Positions 4,425-11,495 of a stretch of DNA of 11,495 bases are shown here, piece by piece. The position numbers were made by a program, and so were the translations under genes. The stretch covers positions 1 through 11,495 of the forward strand of contig JAQCNG010000071.1 in the NCBI GenBank assembly GCA_028275145.1, given 5' to 3'. The notes below the pieces were generated by a model. It did no database searches. It saw only the letters and a list, made by a program, of their open reading frames with translations, and had not been told where the DNA came from. Within the stretch, counting starts at the first letter, position 1, and each line of letters opens with the position of its first letter. This DNA comes from Halovenus sp. (lineage in GTDB: Archaea > Halobacteriota > Halobacteria > Halobacteriales > Haloarculaceae).

Positions 4425-6344
4425 ATGAGCACGGACCAGCAACTCGATGTGGAGTACATAGAGGAGTACCGGGAGGATGTCGACCGTCCTCTCTGGCAGT
4501 TGTTCCAGCGGTACGGGCACGGGAGCAGGCGGTGGTTCGTCCTGGGTATACTCGCCTCTATCGGCACCCGATTTGCCTCGCTGGTTCCACCGGTGTTGCT
4601 GGGGGTGGCTATCGACGCCATCTTCCGGGAGGACCAGGCGTTCAATCTCCCGGCCGTCCCGCAGTCGTGGCTCCCTGAGGCGACGATGGCACAGTTCTGG
4701 TTTATTATCGGCGTGATGGCTGTGGTCATGATCGGACAGGCACTGCTGAACTTCGTGCGGATGTCCTCGCTGAACCTGTTCTCACACCGCGTGAAACACG
4801 AGGTCCGGACCGCGACGTATCAGCGGATGCAACGGCTGGATATGGAGTTTTTCAACGAGGTCCAGACCGGCGAACTGATGTCGATTCTCTCGAACGACAC
4901 CAACCGGCTGGAGCTGTTTCTCGACAACATGTTCGGCGAGTCCATCCAGTTGAGCGTGCTCATCGTCGGCATCTCGCTGGTGCTTTTCTGGTTCAACCCG
5001 CAACTCGCGCTGGTGACGCTCGTGGTGGTGCCGCTCGCGGCCGTGTTCACCTACTGGTTCATGCGACTCGCCGAGCAACGGTACACCGACATCCGCCAGT
5101 CGGTCGGTGACCTCAACAGCAGACTGGAGAACAATCTCAACGGCATCCAGGTCATAAAGGCCTCGAACACCGAAGACTACGAGGACGAGCGCGTCAGAGA
5201 CCACTCCTACACGTACTTTCGTCTCGACTGGCTCGCGCTCCGCCTGAACTTCATCTACCGGCCCGGTCTGCAGGCGCTGACCTCGCTCTCGTTTATCGCG
5301 ACGTTCATTGTCGGCGGTGTCTGGATTCTGGACGGCCCGCCCGGTCCGCTGACCGGCGACCTCACCGTGGGGACGCTAGTCATCTTCCTGCTTCTGACCC
5401 AGCGACTGGTCGACCCGCTCGCCCAGATGAGCAACATCGTCGACCGTTACGAGGACGCCCGCGCCTCGACAAAGCGTATCCTCGGTATCATGAACCTGCC
5501 AATCGACATCGAGGAACCCGAGGACGCCGCTGCACTGGGCGGTGTCGACGGCGAGGTGTCGTTCGACGACATCACCTTCGCCTACGACCGGCAGAACGTG
5601 CTCGAGAACGTTGATTTCGACGTCGAACCCGGAGAGACGGTCGGTCTCGTCGGACCGACCGGTGCCGGCAAGACGACGATTGTGAAGTTGCTCCTGCGCC
5701 TGTACGATGTCGACCGGGGGGCCGTCCGGGTTGACGGCCGCGACGTGCGCGAGGTGACGCTGTCGAGTCTCCGGGACTCGATGGGGTACGTCGGCCAGGA
5801 GAACTTCCTGTTCGACGGGAGCGTCGAGGAGAACATCGCCTACGGCTCGTTCGACACCGACCACGACGAGGTGGTCGAGGCGGCCAGGCGGGCCCAGGCC
5901 CACCAGTTCATCACGAACCTTCCGGAGGGGTACGGCACCCAGGTGGGTGAGCGCGGCGTGAAACTCTCCGGCGGCCAGCGCCAGCGGGTCGCAATCGCGC
6001 GGACCCTGCTCCAACAGCCCGCGATCATGATATTCGACGAGGCCACCTCGGCGGTCGACACGGAGACGGAGATGCTCATCCAGCGGTCTATCGACGACAT
6101 CGCCGCCGACCGGACGACGTTCGTCATCGCCCACCGACTCTCGACGGTCAGGGACGCCGATACGATTCTGGTGCTGGAGGACGGCGAAATCGTCGAGCGG
6201 GGCACCCACGACGAACTGCTCGCGGTCGACGGCCTGTACGCCAATCTCTGGCGGGTCCAGGCCGGCGAAATCGGCAAACTCCCCGACGACTTCGTCGAGC
6301 AGGCGAGCAGACGGGTCGCACAGCAGAACGTCGAGACCGACTGA
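4425..6344 (+). CDS. ABC transporter ATP-binding protein/permease (exporter half-transporter)
   Basis: A 639-residue type IV (MsbA/ABCB-like) half-transporter, fusing one six-helix membrane domain (about 37-330) to one nucleotide-binding domain (about 375-612). It is expected to work as a homodimer or with a partner. Seen: Walker A GPTGAGKTT at 410-418, Q-loop Q458 in GYVGQENFLFDG, signature LSGGQ at 514-518, Walker B IMIFDE at 534-539 with catalytic E539, D-loop SAVD, and switch H570 in IAHRLS. All catalytic parts are intact. The substrate (lipid, drug or peptide) cannot be read from the sequence. An acidic extension of about 30 residues precedes the first helix and about 25 follow the ATPase domain, normal for haloarchaea. 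It appears monocistronic, with its own promoter and repeat array upstream and a convergent hydrolase 12 bp after the stop. Confidence 0.95.
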   Translation: MSTDQQLDVEYIEEYREDVDRPLWQLFQRYGHGSRRWFVLGILASIGTRFASLVPPVLLGVAIDAIFREDQAFNLPAVPQSWLPEATMAQFWFIIGVMAVVMIGQALLNFVRMSSLNLFSHRVKHEVRTATYQRMQRLDMEFFNEVQTGELMSILSNDTNRLELFLDNMFGESIQLSVLIVGISLVLFWFNPQLALVTLVVVPLAAVFTYWFMRLAEQRYTDIRQSVGDLNSRLENNLNGIQVIKASNTEDYEDERVRDHSYTYFRLDWLALRLNFIYRPGLQALTSLSFIATFIVGGVWILDGPPGPLTGDLTVGTLVIFLLLTQRLVDPLAQMSNIVDRYEDARASTKRILGIMNLPIDIEEPEDAAALGGVDGEVSFDDITFAYDRQNVLENVDFDVEPGETVGLVGPTGAGKTTIVKLLLRLYDVDRGAVRVDGRDVREVTLSSLRDSMGYVGQENFLFDGSVEENIAYGSFDTDHDEVVEAARRAQAHQFITNLPEGYGTQVGERGVKLSGGQRQRVAIARTLLQQPAIMIFDEATSAVDTETEMLIQRSIDDIAADRTTFVIAHRLSTVRDADTILVLEDGEIVERGTHDELLAVDGLYANLWRVQAGEIGKLPDDFVEQASRRVAQQNVETD

Positions 6345-6356
6345 GCGACACGGCGG

Positions 6357-7196
6357 TCAGACCGGGCCGAAATACCGCCGGAGAAACGCCCGCAACTCGG
6401 GGTTGGCAGCGTCGTACGCGTCACGGAACACGTAGTGTCCAGCACCCGGAACGTGGACGAGTCGGCCGTCGGCCAGTCGGTCGGCCGCGGCGAGGTCGGC
6501 CACCCGGTCGGACACCTCGACGTCCCGTCTCAACACCAGTGTCGGACAGGAAATCTCGTCGAACGCGTCCACGACCGGCGGATGGTGCTGTGCGAGTCTC
6601 GCGATGTGCGGGCTACACTGGTCGACCGAGGCCGCGAGACGCCGGAGCTGTGCCTCCTCGAACCCCGCGTCTGCGAGTTCTTTCTCGATTCGCTCCTCGA
6701 TCGAGCGGGCCTTCGACTCGCGCAACCGCTCGTGGGTTATCTCCGTTGCTCGCTCGACGCTCAACCGCGGTGACTCCCGGAACCTGGCGGGGTCTTCCAA
6801 CACGAGACCGCTTGGCATGTCGGGGTGCTCGGCGGCGGCCCACGCGGCCGTCGCCCCGCCCATCGAGTGACCGACCAGAATCGGGTCCACGAGCTCCAGC
6901 GCGTCCACGAGGCCGACGAGGTCCCCGACCCGTGTGTCGAGGTCGTACCCCCTCTCCGGCGCGTCCGACCCACCGTGCCCGCGGGCGTCGTAGGCGATGA
7001 CACGGTACTCCCTGGCGAGGTCCGAACCGAGTGGCACCCAGCGCCGGCCGTCGTCGTACATCCCGTGGGCCGCGAGAACCGGTTGCCCGCGTCCCGCCTC
7101 GTAGTAGTGGATGTCGATGTCGTCCGTGCTCGCTGTCCCCGCACTCCACTGGTCTGGGATGTCCATCTCTGCACAACGTTGCGGAGTCGCCGTCAT
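6357..7196 (-). CDS. Alpha/beta hydrolase fold protein
   Basis: A 279-residue soluble alpha/beta hydrolase. Seen from ATG 7196: the oxyanion-hole HG at 44-45 (LAAHGMYDDG), the DARGHGGSDAP strand-turn at 70-80, the nucleophile elbow GHSMGG with Ser111, a lid rich in Arg/Glu helices (about 140-215), a candidate acid at Asp225 or Asp230 after the strand PTLVLRRD, and the catalytic His254 in PGAGHY. Substrate unknown; similar proteins are annotated as esterases, haloperoxidase-like or lactonase-like enzymes without proof. Alternative starts are ATG 7166 (MDIPDQW, where similarity to the fold could equally begin) and ATG 7286; 7196 is a compromise because the extra residues before it (Gly/Pro-rich) are not fold-like. 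It converges on the ABC gene with a 12-bp gap and diverges from the broken lipoprotein gene. Confidence 0.88.
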   Translation of the reverse strand: MTATPQRCAEMDIPDQWSAGTASTDDIDIHYYEAGRGQPVLAAHGMYDDGRRWVPLGSDLAREYRVIAYDARGHGGSDAPERGYDLDTRVGDLVGLVDALELVDPILVGHSMGGATAAWAAAEHPDMPSGLVLEDPARFRESPRLSVERATEITHERLRESKARSIEERIEKELADAGFEEAQLRRLAASVDQCSPHIARLAQHHPPVVDAFDEISCPTLVLRRDVEVSDRVADLAAADRLADGRLVHVPGAGHYVFRDAYDAANPELRAFLRRYFGPV

Positions 7197-7296
7197 ACCA
7201 GTTCCGGAGCGTATCCCGACCGGGTGGGTGCAATCCAGCACCGGTCCCGTGCCCGGCCCGTGGCCCTGTTCTCCCGGCACACCCATCAGACGAGAA

Positions 7297-7310
7297 CTAT
7301 TTAGATACGT
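7297..7310 (+). promoter_or_regulatory. Shared AT-rich promoter box between divergent genes
   Basis: CTATTTAGATACGT is centred about 29 bp before ATG 7332, matching leaderless transcription of the plus-strand gene. Read on the other strand as ATCTAAATAG it could also serve the hydrolase gene, with a leader of about 80 bases to ATG 7196. No other AT-rich box is evident in the 135-bp intergenic stretch. Confidence 0.45.
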
Positions 7311-7331
7311 ACAATAGAACCTTACGCAGAT

Positions 7332-7746
7332 ATGCATCGGAGACAGATCATACTGGGCACTGGAACCGCAGTGGTCGCCGGACTGGCGGGCCGTCTCGGG
7401 GGGCGGCGGGGACGGCGGGAACGACGGACCGGAGGCAGTCGTGGAATCGTTCTACGAGGAGACCAGCGACCTCGGCTCGGACGCCGACGTCCAGGAGATT
7501 CTCGACGCGACGGATGGCCTCCTGCACAGTGAGTCGCCGATTCGGGCGGCGCTTGCGTTCATCGCTGTCGAGGATATCGAAGCGGAGTTCGTCGGTCAGT
7601 TCGGGAGTGTCGACCAGGAGGTACTCGAAGCGGTCGCCGAGGAAAACATCGCTGTCGAGGCGGACCTATCGGTCGACGGTGGGGAAGACCGGACCGAGAC
7701 CCACCTCGTCACGACAGAGGACGGTAACTGGGTGGTGTTCACGTGA
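7332..7746 (+). pseudogene. Lipoprotein-like gene, frameshifted and lacking the lipobox cysteine
   Basis: ATG 7332 opens a signal-peptide-like start, MHRRQIILGTGTAVVAGLAG, followed by Arg where a haloarchaeal lipobox would carry Cys (LAG-R; CGT against expected TGT). The frame then turns into implausible Arg/Gly sequence. Removing one G from the six-G run near 7398-7403 restores a Gly/Asp-rich linker (LGGGGDGGNDGPEAV) leading into the good downstream frame that is open to TGA 7746: VVESFYEETSDLGSDADV, continuing to THLVTTEDGNWVVF. That C-terminal part resembles small secreted domains of about 100 residues with an NTF2-like look (substrate unknown). Two independent lesions suggest decay, though a sequencing error in the G-run would explain the frameshift. 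The 3' end overlaps the convergent Bax1 gene by 8 bp. Translation from GTG 7441 would give a 101-residue cytosolic remnant. Confidence 0.72.
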
Positions 7747-9274
7747 CCGCGTCCTCACGCAACACACCGCCGCCGAGTCCCTCCCACTCGACGCGGTAGC
7801 CGAGCGCCGAGAGAACGCTGCTCGAATCGTCGAGACCGTACCGTTCGAGGACAGTCTCGGCGCTGTCCAGTTGCATTCCGGCCGAGAGCTGTCCGGCGAG
7901 TTCCTCGAGCACAGTCGGGCGGACGAGCGTCCGCCCCACCCGCTGGTGGTCCGGAAACGCCACCGTCTCGAGTGCGGCCTCGCTCACACCCCGTTCGGCG
8001 GCCAGGTCGGCGAGTGTCACCACGTCCGCCTCGGGCCGGAGTTCACCGGGCAGGTCCGCCGCCGCGTCGGCGACCAGACTGTCCTCGTACTCGCGGAGCG
8101 CGGCACGCACGTCGCGCAGACCAACCGCACCCGAGTAACTGATCGCCCGGTGGTCACGGGCCTCGATCTCCTCGCCGACACCGAGACTCTCGTCGACGGC
8201 GACCAGCATCTCCACGTCGTCCACGTCGGCCAGTCGCGAGAGCTTTTTCTCGACGTACTCGGGTGTCCAGAACCCCATTATCTCGAAGTAGACGCGGAAC
8301 GCCCCGTGGTGCCAGTCGAACGCGAAATCCGGAACGACCACGTGCTCGCCCGCGGCGAGCGCGTCGGGTTCGCGCACGAGATTCCAGGGCAGGTCGAGCG
8401 CCTCGAACCGGCGGGCAAACGACTCCTCGACGCCACTGTCGTAGCTCACATCGGTCACCGGTTCGACCCCGGGCACCGAGATATCGGCGTCGGTCAGTGT
8501 CAACTCGCGTTCCGTCCCGCGGTCGTCGACGGTGGCCTCCAGTCGCCACTCGGCGGTCCCGGCGACGCTCCGCAACAGACGGGCAAAGCGGGTGCCGTAC
8601 CGCCGGGTCGACCGGAACAGCGCGTCCGGTCCCGTCACCACGATTTCGCGGTCCGCGTCGCCGACCGCGCGACGCTCACCGGGTGGGAGTCGCCGCACCT
8701 CGTAGAGCAGTCGCAGGCGCTTGACCGCCGAGACGACCCGCTTCGGGTCGGACGAGCAGACCTGTACCTCCGTGGCGTCGAACAGGGCGGTCTGTGCGAG
8801 TGAGAGGTTGTACTGCTCGACGAGCTCCGCCGGGTCCCACCGCAGGTCCAGGCCCTCGAGCAGTTCGCGCCGGTCGAGGTCGGCGTACAGCGACGCCCCG
8901 ACCTCTTCAGGGGTTGCGTTGAGGCGGTCGGCCGCCCGCCGGAGTGCCTCGCTGCGCTCCGACTCGGTGACGACACCGACAGCCTCGGCGGCCTGGAACG
9001 CCCGCTCCCGGGCGCGACGTGGCGCTACCGGGGCCCGAACCGTCCAGGTGGCCTCTCGCTCGAGCAGTTTCGCGAACCCCCTGACGAGCTTGAAATCGTC
9101 GCTCTCGCGCTCGATGTCGGTGAGTGCCGCCTGCAACTCGCCGCGTGACTCGCCGACGTGGCCCTGATAACAGCCGACGACCCGCGCCGCCAGTGACTCC
9201 CGGCTCTCGTCGACGAACTCGGGGCTGTAGCCGCCACCGCGCCGGGAGACCCGCAGCAGGTCCTTCGTCAGCAC
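7739..9274 (-). CDS. Bax1/DUF790 family nuclease, partner of archaeal XPB helicase
   Basis: A 511-residue DUF790 protein. The family includes Bax1 (binds archaeal XPB), a structure-specific endonuclease that teams with XPB helicase in an archaeal nucleotide-excision-repair-like reaction. Seen: the N-terminus VLTKDLLRVSRRGGGYSPEF, typical of the family (usually MLTKDLLR); a middle domain of charged helices (about 100-200); and a C-terminal PD-(D/E)xK-like core with E284, PD at 315-316 in HVVVPDFAF, E331 in VYFEIMGFW and K343/K344 in PEYVEKKL. Active-site assignment is by motif, not structure. The start is GTG 9274; a GTG at 9307 adds a non-family Cys-rich tail, and an AT-rich box about 28 bp before 9274 agrees with the shorter form. 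In many archaea the gene neighbours xpb, but no helicase is in the 2.2 kb upstream; an MFS gene lies 51 bp away. Confidence 0.88.
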   Translation of the reverse strand: MLTKDLLRVSRRGGGYSPEFVDESRESLAARVVGCYQGHVGESRGELQAALTDIERESDDFKLVRGFAKLLEREATWTVRAPVAPRRARERAFQAAEAVGVVTESERSEALRRAADRLNATPEEVGASLYADLDRRELLEGLDLRWDPAELVEQYNLSLAQTALFDATEVQVCSSDPKRVVSAVKRLRLLYEVRRLPPGERRAVGDADREIVVTGPDALFRSTRRYGTRFARLLRSVAGTAEWRLEATVDDRGTERELTLTDADISVPGVEPVTDVSYDSGVEESFARRFEALDLPWNLVREPDALAAGEHVVVPDFAFDWHHGAFRVYFEIMGFWTPEYVEKKLSRLADVDDVEMLVAVDESLGVGEEIEARDHRAISYSGAVGLRDVRAALREYEDSLVADAAADLPGELRPEADVVTLADLAAERGVSEAALETVAFPDHQRVGRTLVRPTVLEELAGQLSAGMQLDSAETVLERYGLDDSSSVLSALGYRVEWEGLGGGVLREDAVT

Positions 9275-9297
9275 ACACCCAACTCGGCACGGCAGGC

Positions 9298-9306
9298 ACA
9301 AAATCA
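9298..9306 (-). promoter_or_regulatory. Possible TATA box for the Bax1 gene
   Basis: On the minus strand, GTGATTTTGTG between the MFS stop and the Bax1 start is the only AT-rich patch, centred about 28 bp before GTG 9274. It argues for an own, nearly leaderless Bax1 transcript and against the longer start at 9307. Confidence 0.38.
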
Positions 9307-9325
9307 CTGTCCTCCCGTTGCTCGC

Positions 9326-10576
9326 TCAGTCGGCGGCCTCGGGCTGGTCCTCGGGTGCGAGCCGGTCACCGCCGGCGACCAGCAGCGCGCCGAGTCCACC
9401 GGCCACGACGGCGAAACTCGCGAGCACGAGGAAGAATGCCCCGAGCGTGTACTCACCGAGGACGAACCCACCGACAGCCACACTCGTCGCGCCGAAGCCG
9501 AACTCCGCGAGGAAGGTGTAGCCGTAGGAGAGCCCCCGCGTGTCGGCAGGGGTGTACAGCGCCACAGCCACCTGGTAGAACGGCTGGATGGCAAACAGAA
9601 AGAAGCCGAGCAGACCACAGAGCACAAGTAACGGCGCGAGACCCAGCGCCGCAACGGGCACAAAAGCCACGACGAGCGCGGCGAGTATCCCGAAGATGGC
9701 CACCAGACCGCGCTCGACGGCCACGCGCTCGGTGAGTTTGCCGCCGACGTACTGGCCGACGATGCCCACCACGAGCAGGCTCACGAAGATGTAGTCCCCG
9801 GGTTCGATGCCATCGAGTCCACCGGCAGTGATGCCCCGAATCGCGTCGAGGTCCTGCAGAATCTCCGGCAGATAGGTCAGAACCCCCCGGTAGAACAGCC
9901 CCTCGAAGGTCACGAGCGCGAAGACAACGAGAAAGCCGGTGGCGAACAGGCGACGACTGTTGGCCAGAAAGGCTGGCAGCGTGAGCGGCGTGCCCGCGCC
10001 GGCGTCGTCGTCGTCGGTGGCAGCCGTCGGGTCGAACTCGACGCGCCAGGCGTAGACGAGCGCGAGCACACCCGGCAGCGCAACCAGCACCGCGACGGCC
10101 GACCAGTCGAGAAAGGCCAGCAACGTCGCCGTGGTAAAGGGTCCGAGCGCGAGGCCGATGTTGCCGGCCATCCCGTGGTAGGCAAACACCGTTCCCCGTT
10201 TGCTCGCGCCGGTGGAGATGAGCGAGTTGCCCGCCGGGTGATAGACGCTGGCGGCAGCGCCCCACAGCACCAGCGCGGCGGCGACTGTCAGCATCGAGTT
10301 CGCGGCCGCAACCAGGCCGAACGAGGCTGTCATGCCCGCGAAGCAGGCGAGAACGACCCGGCGAGGGCCGAACCGGTCGGCGAGCATCCCGCCGGGCAGC
10401 GAGCCGAGTCCGAACGGCGCGTAGCCAAGCGCCACCACGAGTCCGACCAGCACCAGCGAGACATCGAACGCGCCGCGCCAGGCCACCAGAAAGATCGGGA
10501 TAGACATCTCGAACCAGTGGACCAGTCCGTGCCCCAGCATGGTGAACACCGCTATCGAGCGGTCGTTGCCGTCCAT
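9326..10576 (-). CDS. Major facilitator superfamily transporter
   Basis: A 416-residue secondary transporter with about 12 hydrophobic segments. The first lies near 9-32 and the second near 40-60. The MFS motif-A loop GGMLADRFGPRRV is at about 62-74 between helices 2 and 3. A central Asp/Ala/Gly linker (TAATDDDDAGAGTP) separates the two halves, and the last helices end in VVAGGLGALLVAGG before an acidic tail. VYHPAGNSLIS and AYHGMAGNIGLALGP in helices 4-5 recall the fosmidomycin-resistance-like/YfnC group, but the substrate is unknown. ATG 10576 is chosen; an alternative GTG at 10603 would add nine residues, and a weak CTAAG box about 29 bp before 10576 supports the shorter form. The Nudix gene ends 79 bp upstream and Bax1 begins 51 bp downstream, all on the same strand, so partial co-transcription is possible. 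Confidence 0.92.
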   Translation of the reverse strand: MDGNDRSIAVFTMLGHGLVHWFEMSIPIFLVAWRGAFDVSLVLVGLVVALGYAPFGLGSLPGGMLADRFGPRRVVLACFAGMTASFGLVAAANSMLTVAAALVLWGAAASVYHPAGNSLISTGASKRGTVFAYHGMAGNIGLALGPFTTATLLAFLDWSAVAVLVALPGVLALVYAWRVEFDPTAATDDDDAGAGTPLTLPAFLANSRRLFATGFLVVFALVTFEGLFYRGVLTYLPEILQDLDAIRGITAGGLDGIEPGDYIFVSLLVVGIVGQYVGGKLTERVAVERGLVAIFGILAALVVAFVPVAALGLAPLLVLCGLLGFFLFAIQPFYQVAVALYTPADTRGLSYGYTFLAEFGFGATSVAVGGFVLGEYTLGAFFLVLASFAVVAGGLGALLVAGGDRLAPEDQPEAAD

Positions 10577-10655
10577 CTGTTCCGACAGAGCGGGTCCGCG
10601 CACTTAGCCCCACGGAACCTGTCGTCGGGTCCCGGTCTGTCCGCCCCGTGGCGGG

Positions 10656-11192
10656 CTACAGTTGTCCGTCGTACAGCAGGTAGTAGAGCACGCCAAACGC
10701 CGACCGGCCGTCGCGCAGGTCGTCCTCGCGGACCGCCTCGCGCAGTTGCTCGAAGGTGGTCGTGGTCACCTCGATTGTCTCGTCCGGGTCGAGGTCCTGT
10801 TCGGTGGCCTCCTCGCACCCGCGCGCGACGAAGTAGTGAAAGACCGCATCGGAGAAGCCGTTTGCCGGTTCGACGCTGGTCATGTGCTCGATATCGCCCG
10901 GCCGGTAGCCGGTCTCCTCCGCGAGTTCCCGCCCGACAGCGGCCTCCGGGTCCTCGTCGCCCTCGAGGGTACCCGCGGGCAGGCCGCGGTTGACCCGGCC
11001 GACGGCGTGTCGCCACTCGTCGATGACCACCACCCGTTTCTCCGGGGTGAACGGGAGGACGACCACGCTCTCCGCCTCCCGGAGCCAGTCGAACGCGGCA
11101 CGCTCGCCGTCTGGGAGCTCCACGGTCTCGTTGATGACGTCGAACCCCTCGCAGGTGTAGGCCAGTTCGCTCTCGACTGTCGTCCAGTTCAT
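10656..11192 (-). CDS. Nudix hydrolase, ADP-ribose pyrophosphatase-like
   Basis: A 178-residue Nudix hydrolase, an enzyme that cleaves a nucleoside diphosphate linked to another group. The full Nudix box G-x5-E-x7-REU-x-EE-x-GU is present as GTLEGDE...RELAEETGY: G74, E80, R88-E89-L90, E92-E93, G95. These glutamates bind the magnesium ions. The preceding IDEWRHAVGRVNRGLPAG segment is like ADP-ribose/NDP-sugar pyrophosphatases (QyR.....w.lpAG type), so ADP-ribose or a similar compound is the best guess. Length is normal. ATG 11192 is the start; the decayed tnpB end begins only 31 bp upstream, so the natural promoter may have been displaced or may lie in the element's right end, where TAGTTCAC is about 27-30 bp before the ATG. 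The MFS gene follows after 79 bp. Confidence 0.93.
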   Translation of the reverse strand: MNWTTVESELAYTCEGFDVINETVELPDGERAAFDWLREAESVVVLPFTPEKRVVVIDEWRHAVGRVNRGLPAGTLEGDEDPEAAVGRELAEETGYRPGDIEHMTSVEPANGFSDAVFHYFVARGCEEATEQDLDPDETIEVTTTTFEQLREAVREDDLRDGRSAFGVLYYLLYDGQL

Positions 11193-11225
11193 CGAGATGG
11201 AGTAGGGACTCGGTGCGGTGAACTA

Positions 11226-11265
11226 CCCCACCCTGCTCGTGCTGACGCGCTCGCTGAGGGTGGGG
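11226..11265 (-). repeat. Right-end hairpin of the tnpB element
   Basis: CCCCACCCT (11226-11234) and AGGGTGGGG (11257-11265) form a perfect 9-bp inverted repeat around 22 bases that code for the last TnpB residues. IS200/IS605 right ends carry such a subterminal hairpin, which is also part of the omega-RNA scaffold used by TnpB. On this reading the element ends near 11216-11222 (TAGTTCAC on the minus strand), and what follows is host DNA leading to the Nudix start. Confidence 0.68.
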
Positions 11266-11284
11266 CTTCCTGCTTCCACGACGT

Positions 11285-11325
11285 TGTCAGACTGCGTCTG
11301 ACAGCCCACCAGACAACGTCTGGTG
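11285..11325. repeat. Paired 8-bp hairpins interrupting the tnpB tail
   Basis: Two perfect inverted repeats, each with an 8-bp stem and 3-base loop, stand side by side: TGTCAGAC-TGC-GTCTGACA at 11285-11303 and CACCAGAC-AAC-GTCTGGTG at 11307-11325. The stems share the loop-proximal AGAC / GTCT half, so they look like diverged duplicates. They fall exactly where the tnpB reading changes frame, within a 46-base stretch lacking counterpart in the family's usual AKCVVEAGSP sequence. Confidence 0.72.
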
Positions 11326-11495
11326 AACGCACTTTGCAGGAACCGTAGTGGTTCCCGTAGGGAGCGCAGTCTCCACAGGCGTGCCTTCGGAGTGTCCCAC
11401 TCCTAGTGTCTCGACGGAGAGTTCCGTGGGACAGCGCACGCTTCTTGTCGCGTTCTAACGCTGTCCGTGACTGGAAACTTCGCAAGGAGCGAGCC

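Larger units (their letters stand above)
11223..11457 (-). pseudogene. tnpB: Decayed 3' end of an IS200/IS605-type tnpB
   Basis: Minus-strand reading gives the characteristic tail of haloarchaeal IS1341-type TnpB (RNA-guided nuclease of IS200/IS605 elements): LGVGHSEGTPVETALPT, then TTTVPAKC (11406-11329), and in another frame VVEAGSPTLSERVSTSRVG before TAG 11225-11223. Between AKC and VVEAG lie 46 extra bases (11328-11283) made of two hairpins, which break the frame. Upstream of 11406 the expected zinc-ribbon and RuvC-III residues are not seen in frame, and a TAG stands at 11457-11455, so this is a remnant. The 11407-11495 stretch up to the window edge has no recognisable coding in any frame. 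The family call rests on the tail motifs recalled from many haloarchaeal TnpBs. Confidence 0.75.

Noticed and set aside
5376..6209. Open reading frame of 277 codons on the minus strand
   Set aside because: Antisense to the ATPase domain of the ABC transporter, whose motifs are all intact; no family resemblance.
7031..7304. Plus-strand frames over the hydrolase start region (for example 7111-7317)
   Set aside because: They are short antisense frames; the hydrolase reading has the HG oxyanion and nucleophile motifs in the right order.
7031..8803. Open reading frame of 590 codons on the plus strand
   Set aside because: It is antisense to the hydrolase 5' end and the Bax1 gene and out of frame with the lipoprotein remnant; Arg/Ser/Thr/Pro-rich translation without any domain.
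11189..11485. 98-codon minus-strand ORF as a new gene
   Set aside because: It is out of frame with the recognisable TnpB tail over the same bases and ends in the Nudix start; the Arg/Ser-rich sequence looks like a shadow.

Overview
The window looks like a haloarchaeal chromosome segment. It is GC-rich, the proteins are acidic (Asp/Glu-rich), several genes have an AT-rich box about 25-30 bp before an ATG with almost no leader, and the gene set is archaeal (aMBF1, SRP19, Gar1, Bax1/DUF790). The species cannot be named from the sequence alone.

Layout. Positions 1-2122 (+) are a tight run: the 3' part of hisC, an AK6/Fap7-type adenylate kinase 2 bp later, and a CDP-alcohol phosphatidyltransferase overlapping it by 4 bp. 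Positions 2128-2213 hold a small palindromic element (MITE-like). Next come aMBF1 (2379-2927), then srp19 and gar1 sharing ATGA (3001-3503). On the minus strand, 4015-3564, is an AbrB-domain protein with a coupled 46-residue ORF; this pair resembles a PhaR-type regulator plus a shortened phasin-like partner. A second copy of the small element lies in inverted orientation at 4135-4220. It is followed by a 25-bp tandem array (4238-4380) that ends at the promoter of a 639-aa ABC exporter half-transporter (4425-6344). Converging on the exporter is an alpha/beta hydrolase (7196-6357, -). A broken lipoprotein-like gene (7332-7746, +) diverges from the hydrolase. The right part is a minus-strand series: Nudix hydrolase (11192-10656), MFS transporter (10576-9326) and Bax1/DUF790 nuclease (9274-7739). 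The right edge (11223-11457, -) is the decayed 3' end of an IS200/IS605-type tnpB with a terminal hairpin and an unusual paired-hairpin insertion.

How the genes relate. hisC-adk-phosphatidyltransferase and srp19-gar1 are compact transcription units of core metabolism, RNA modification and protein targeting. The rest are mostly individually promoted genes. The most interesting signals are non-coding: the two inverted copies of an 80-bp element bracketing 1.9 kb that includes core genes, the phased 25-bp array abutting the ABC-exporter promoter, and the double hairpin interrupting the tnpB tail. I did not find a convincing new multi-gene system. No tRNA, rRNA, CRISPR array or complete insertion sequence was seen.
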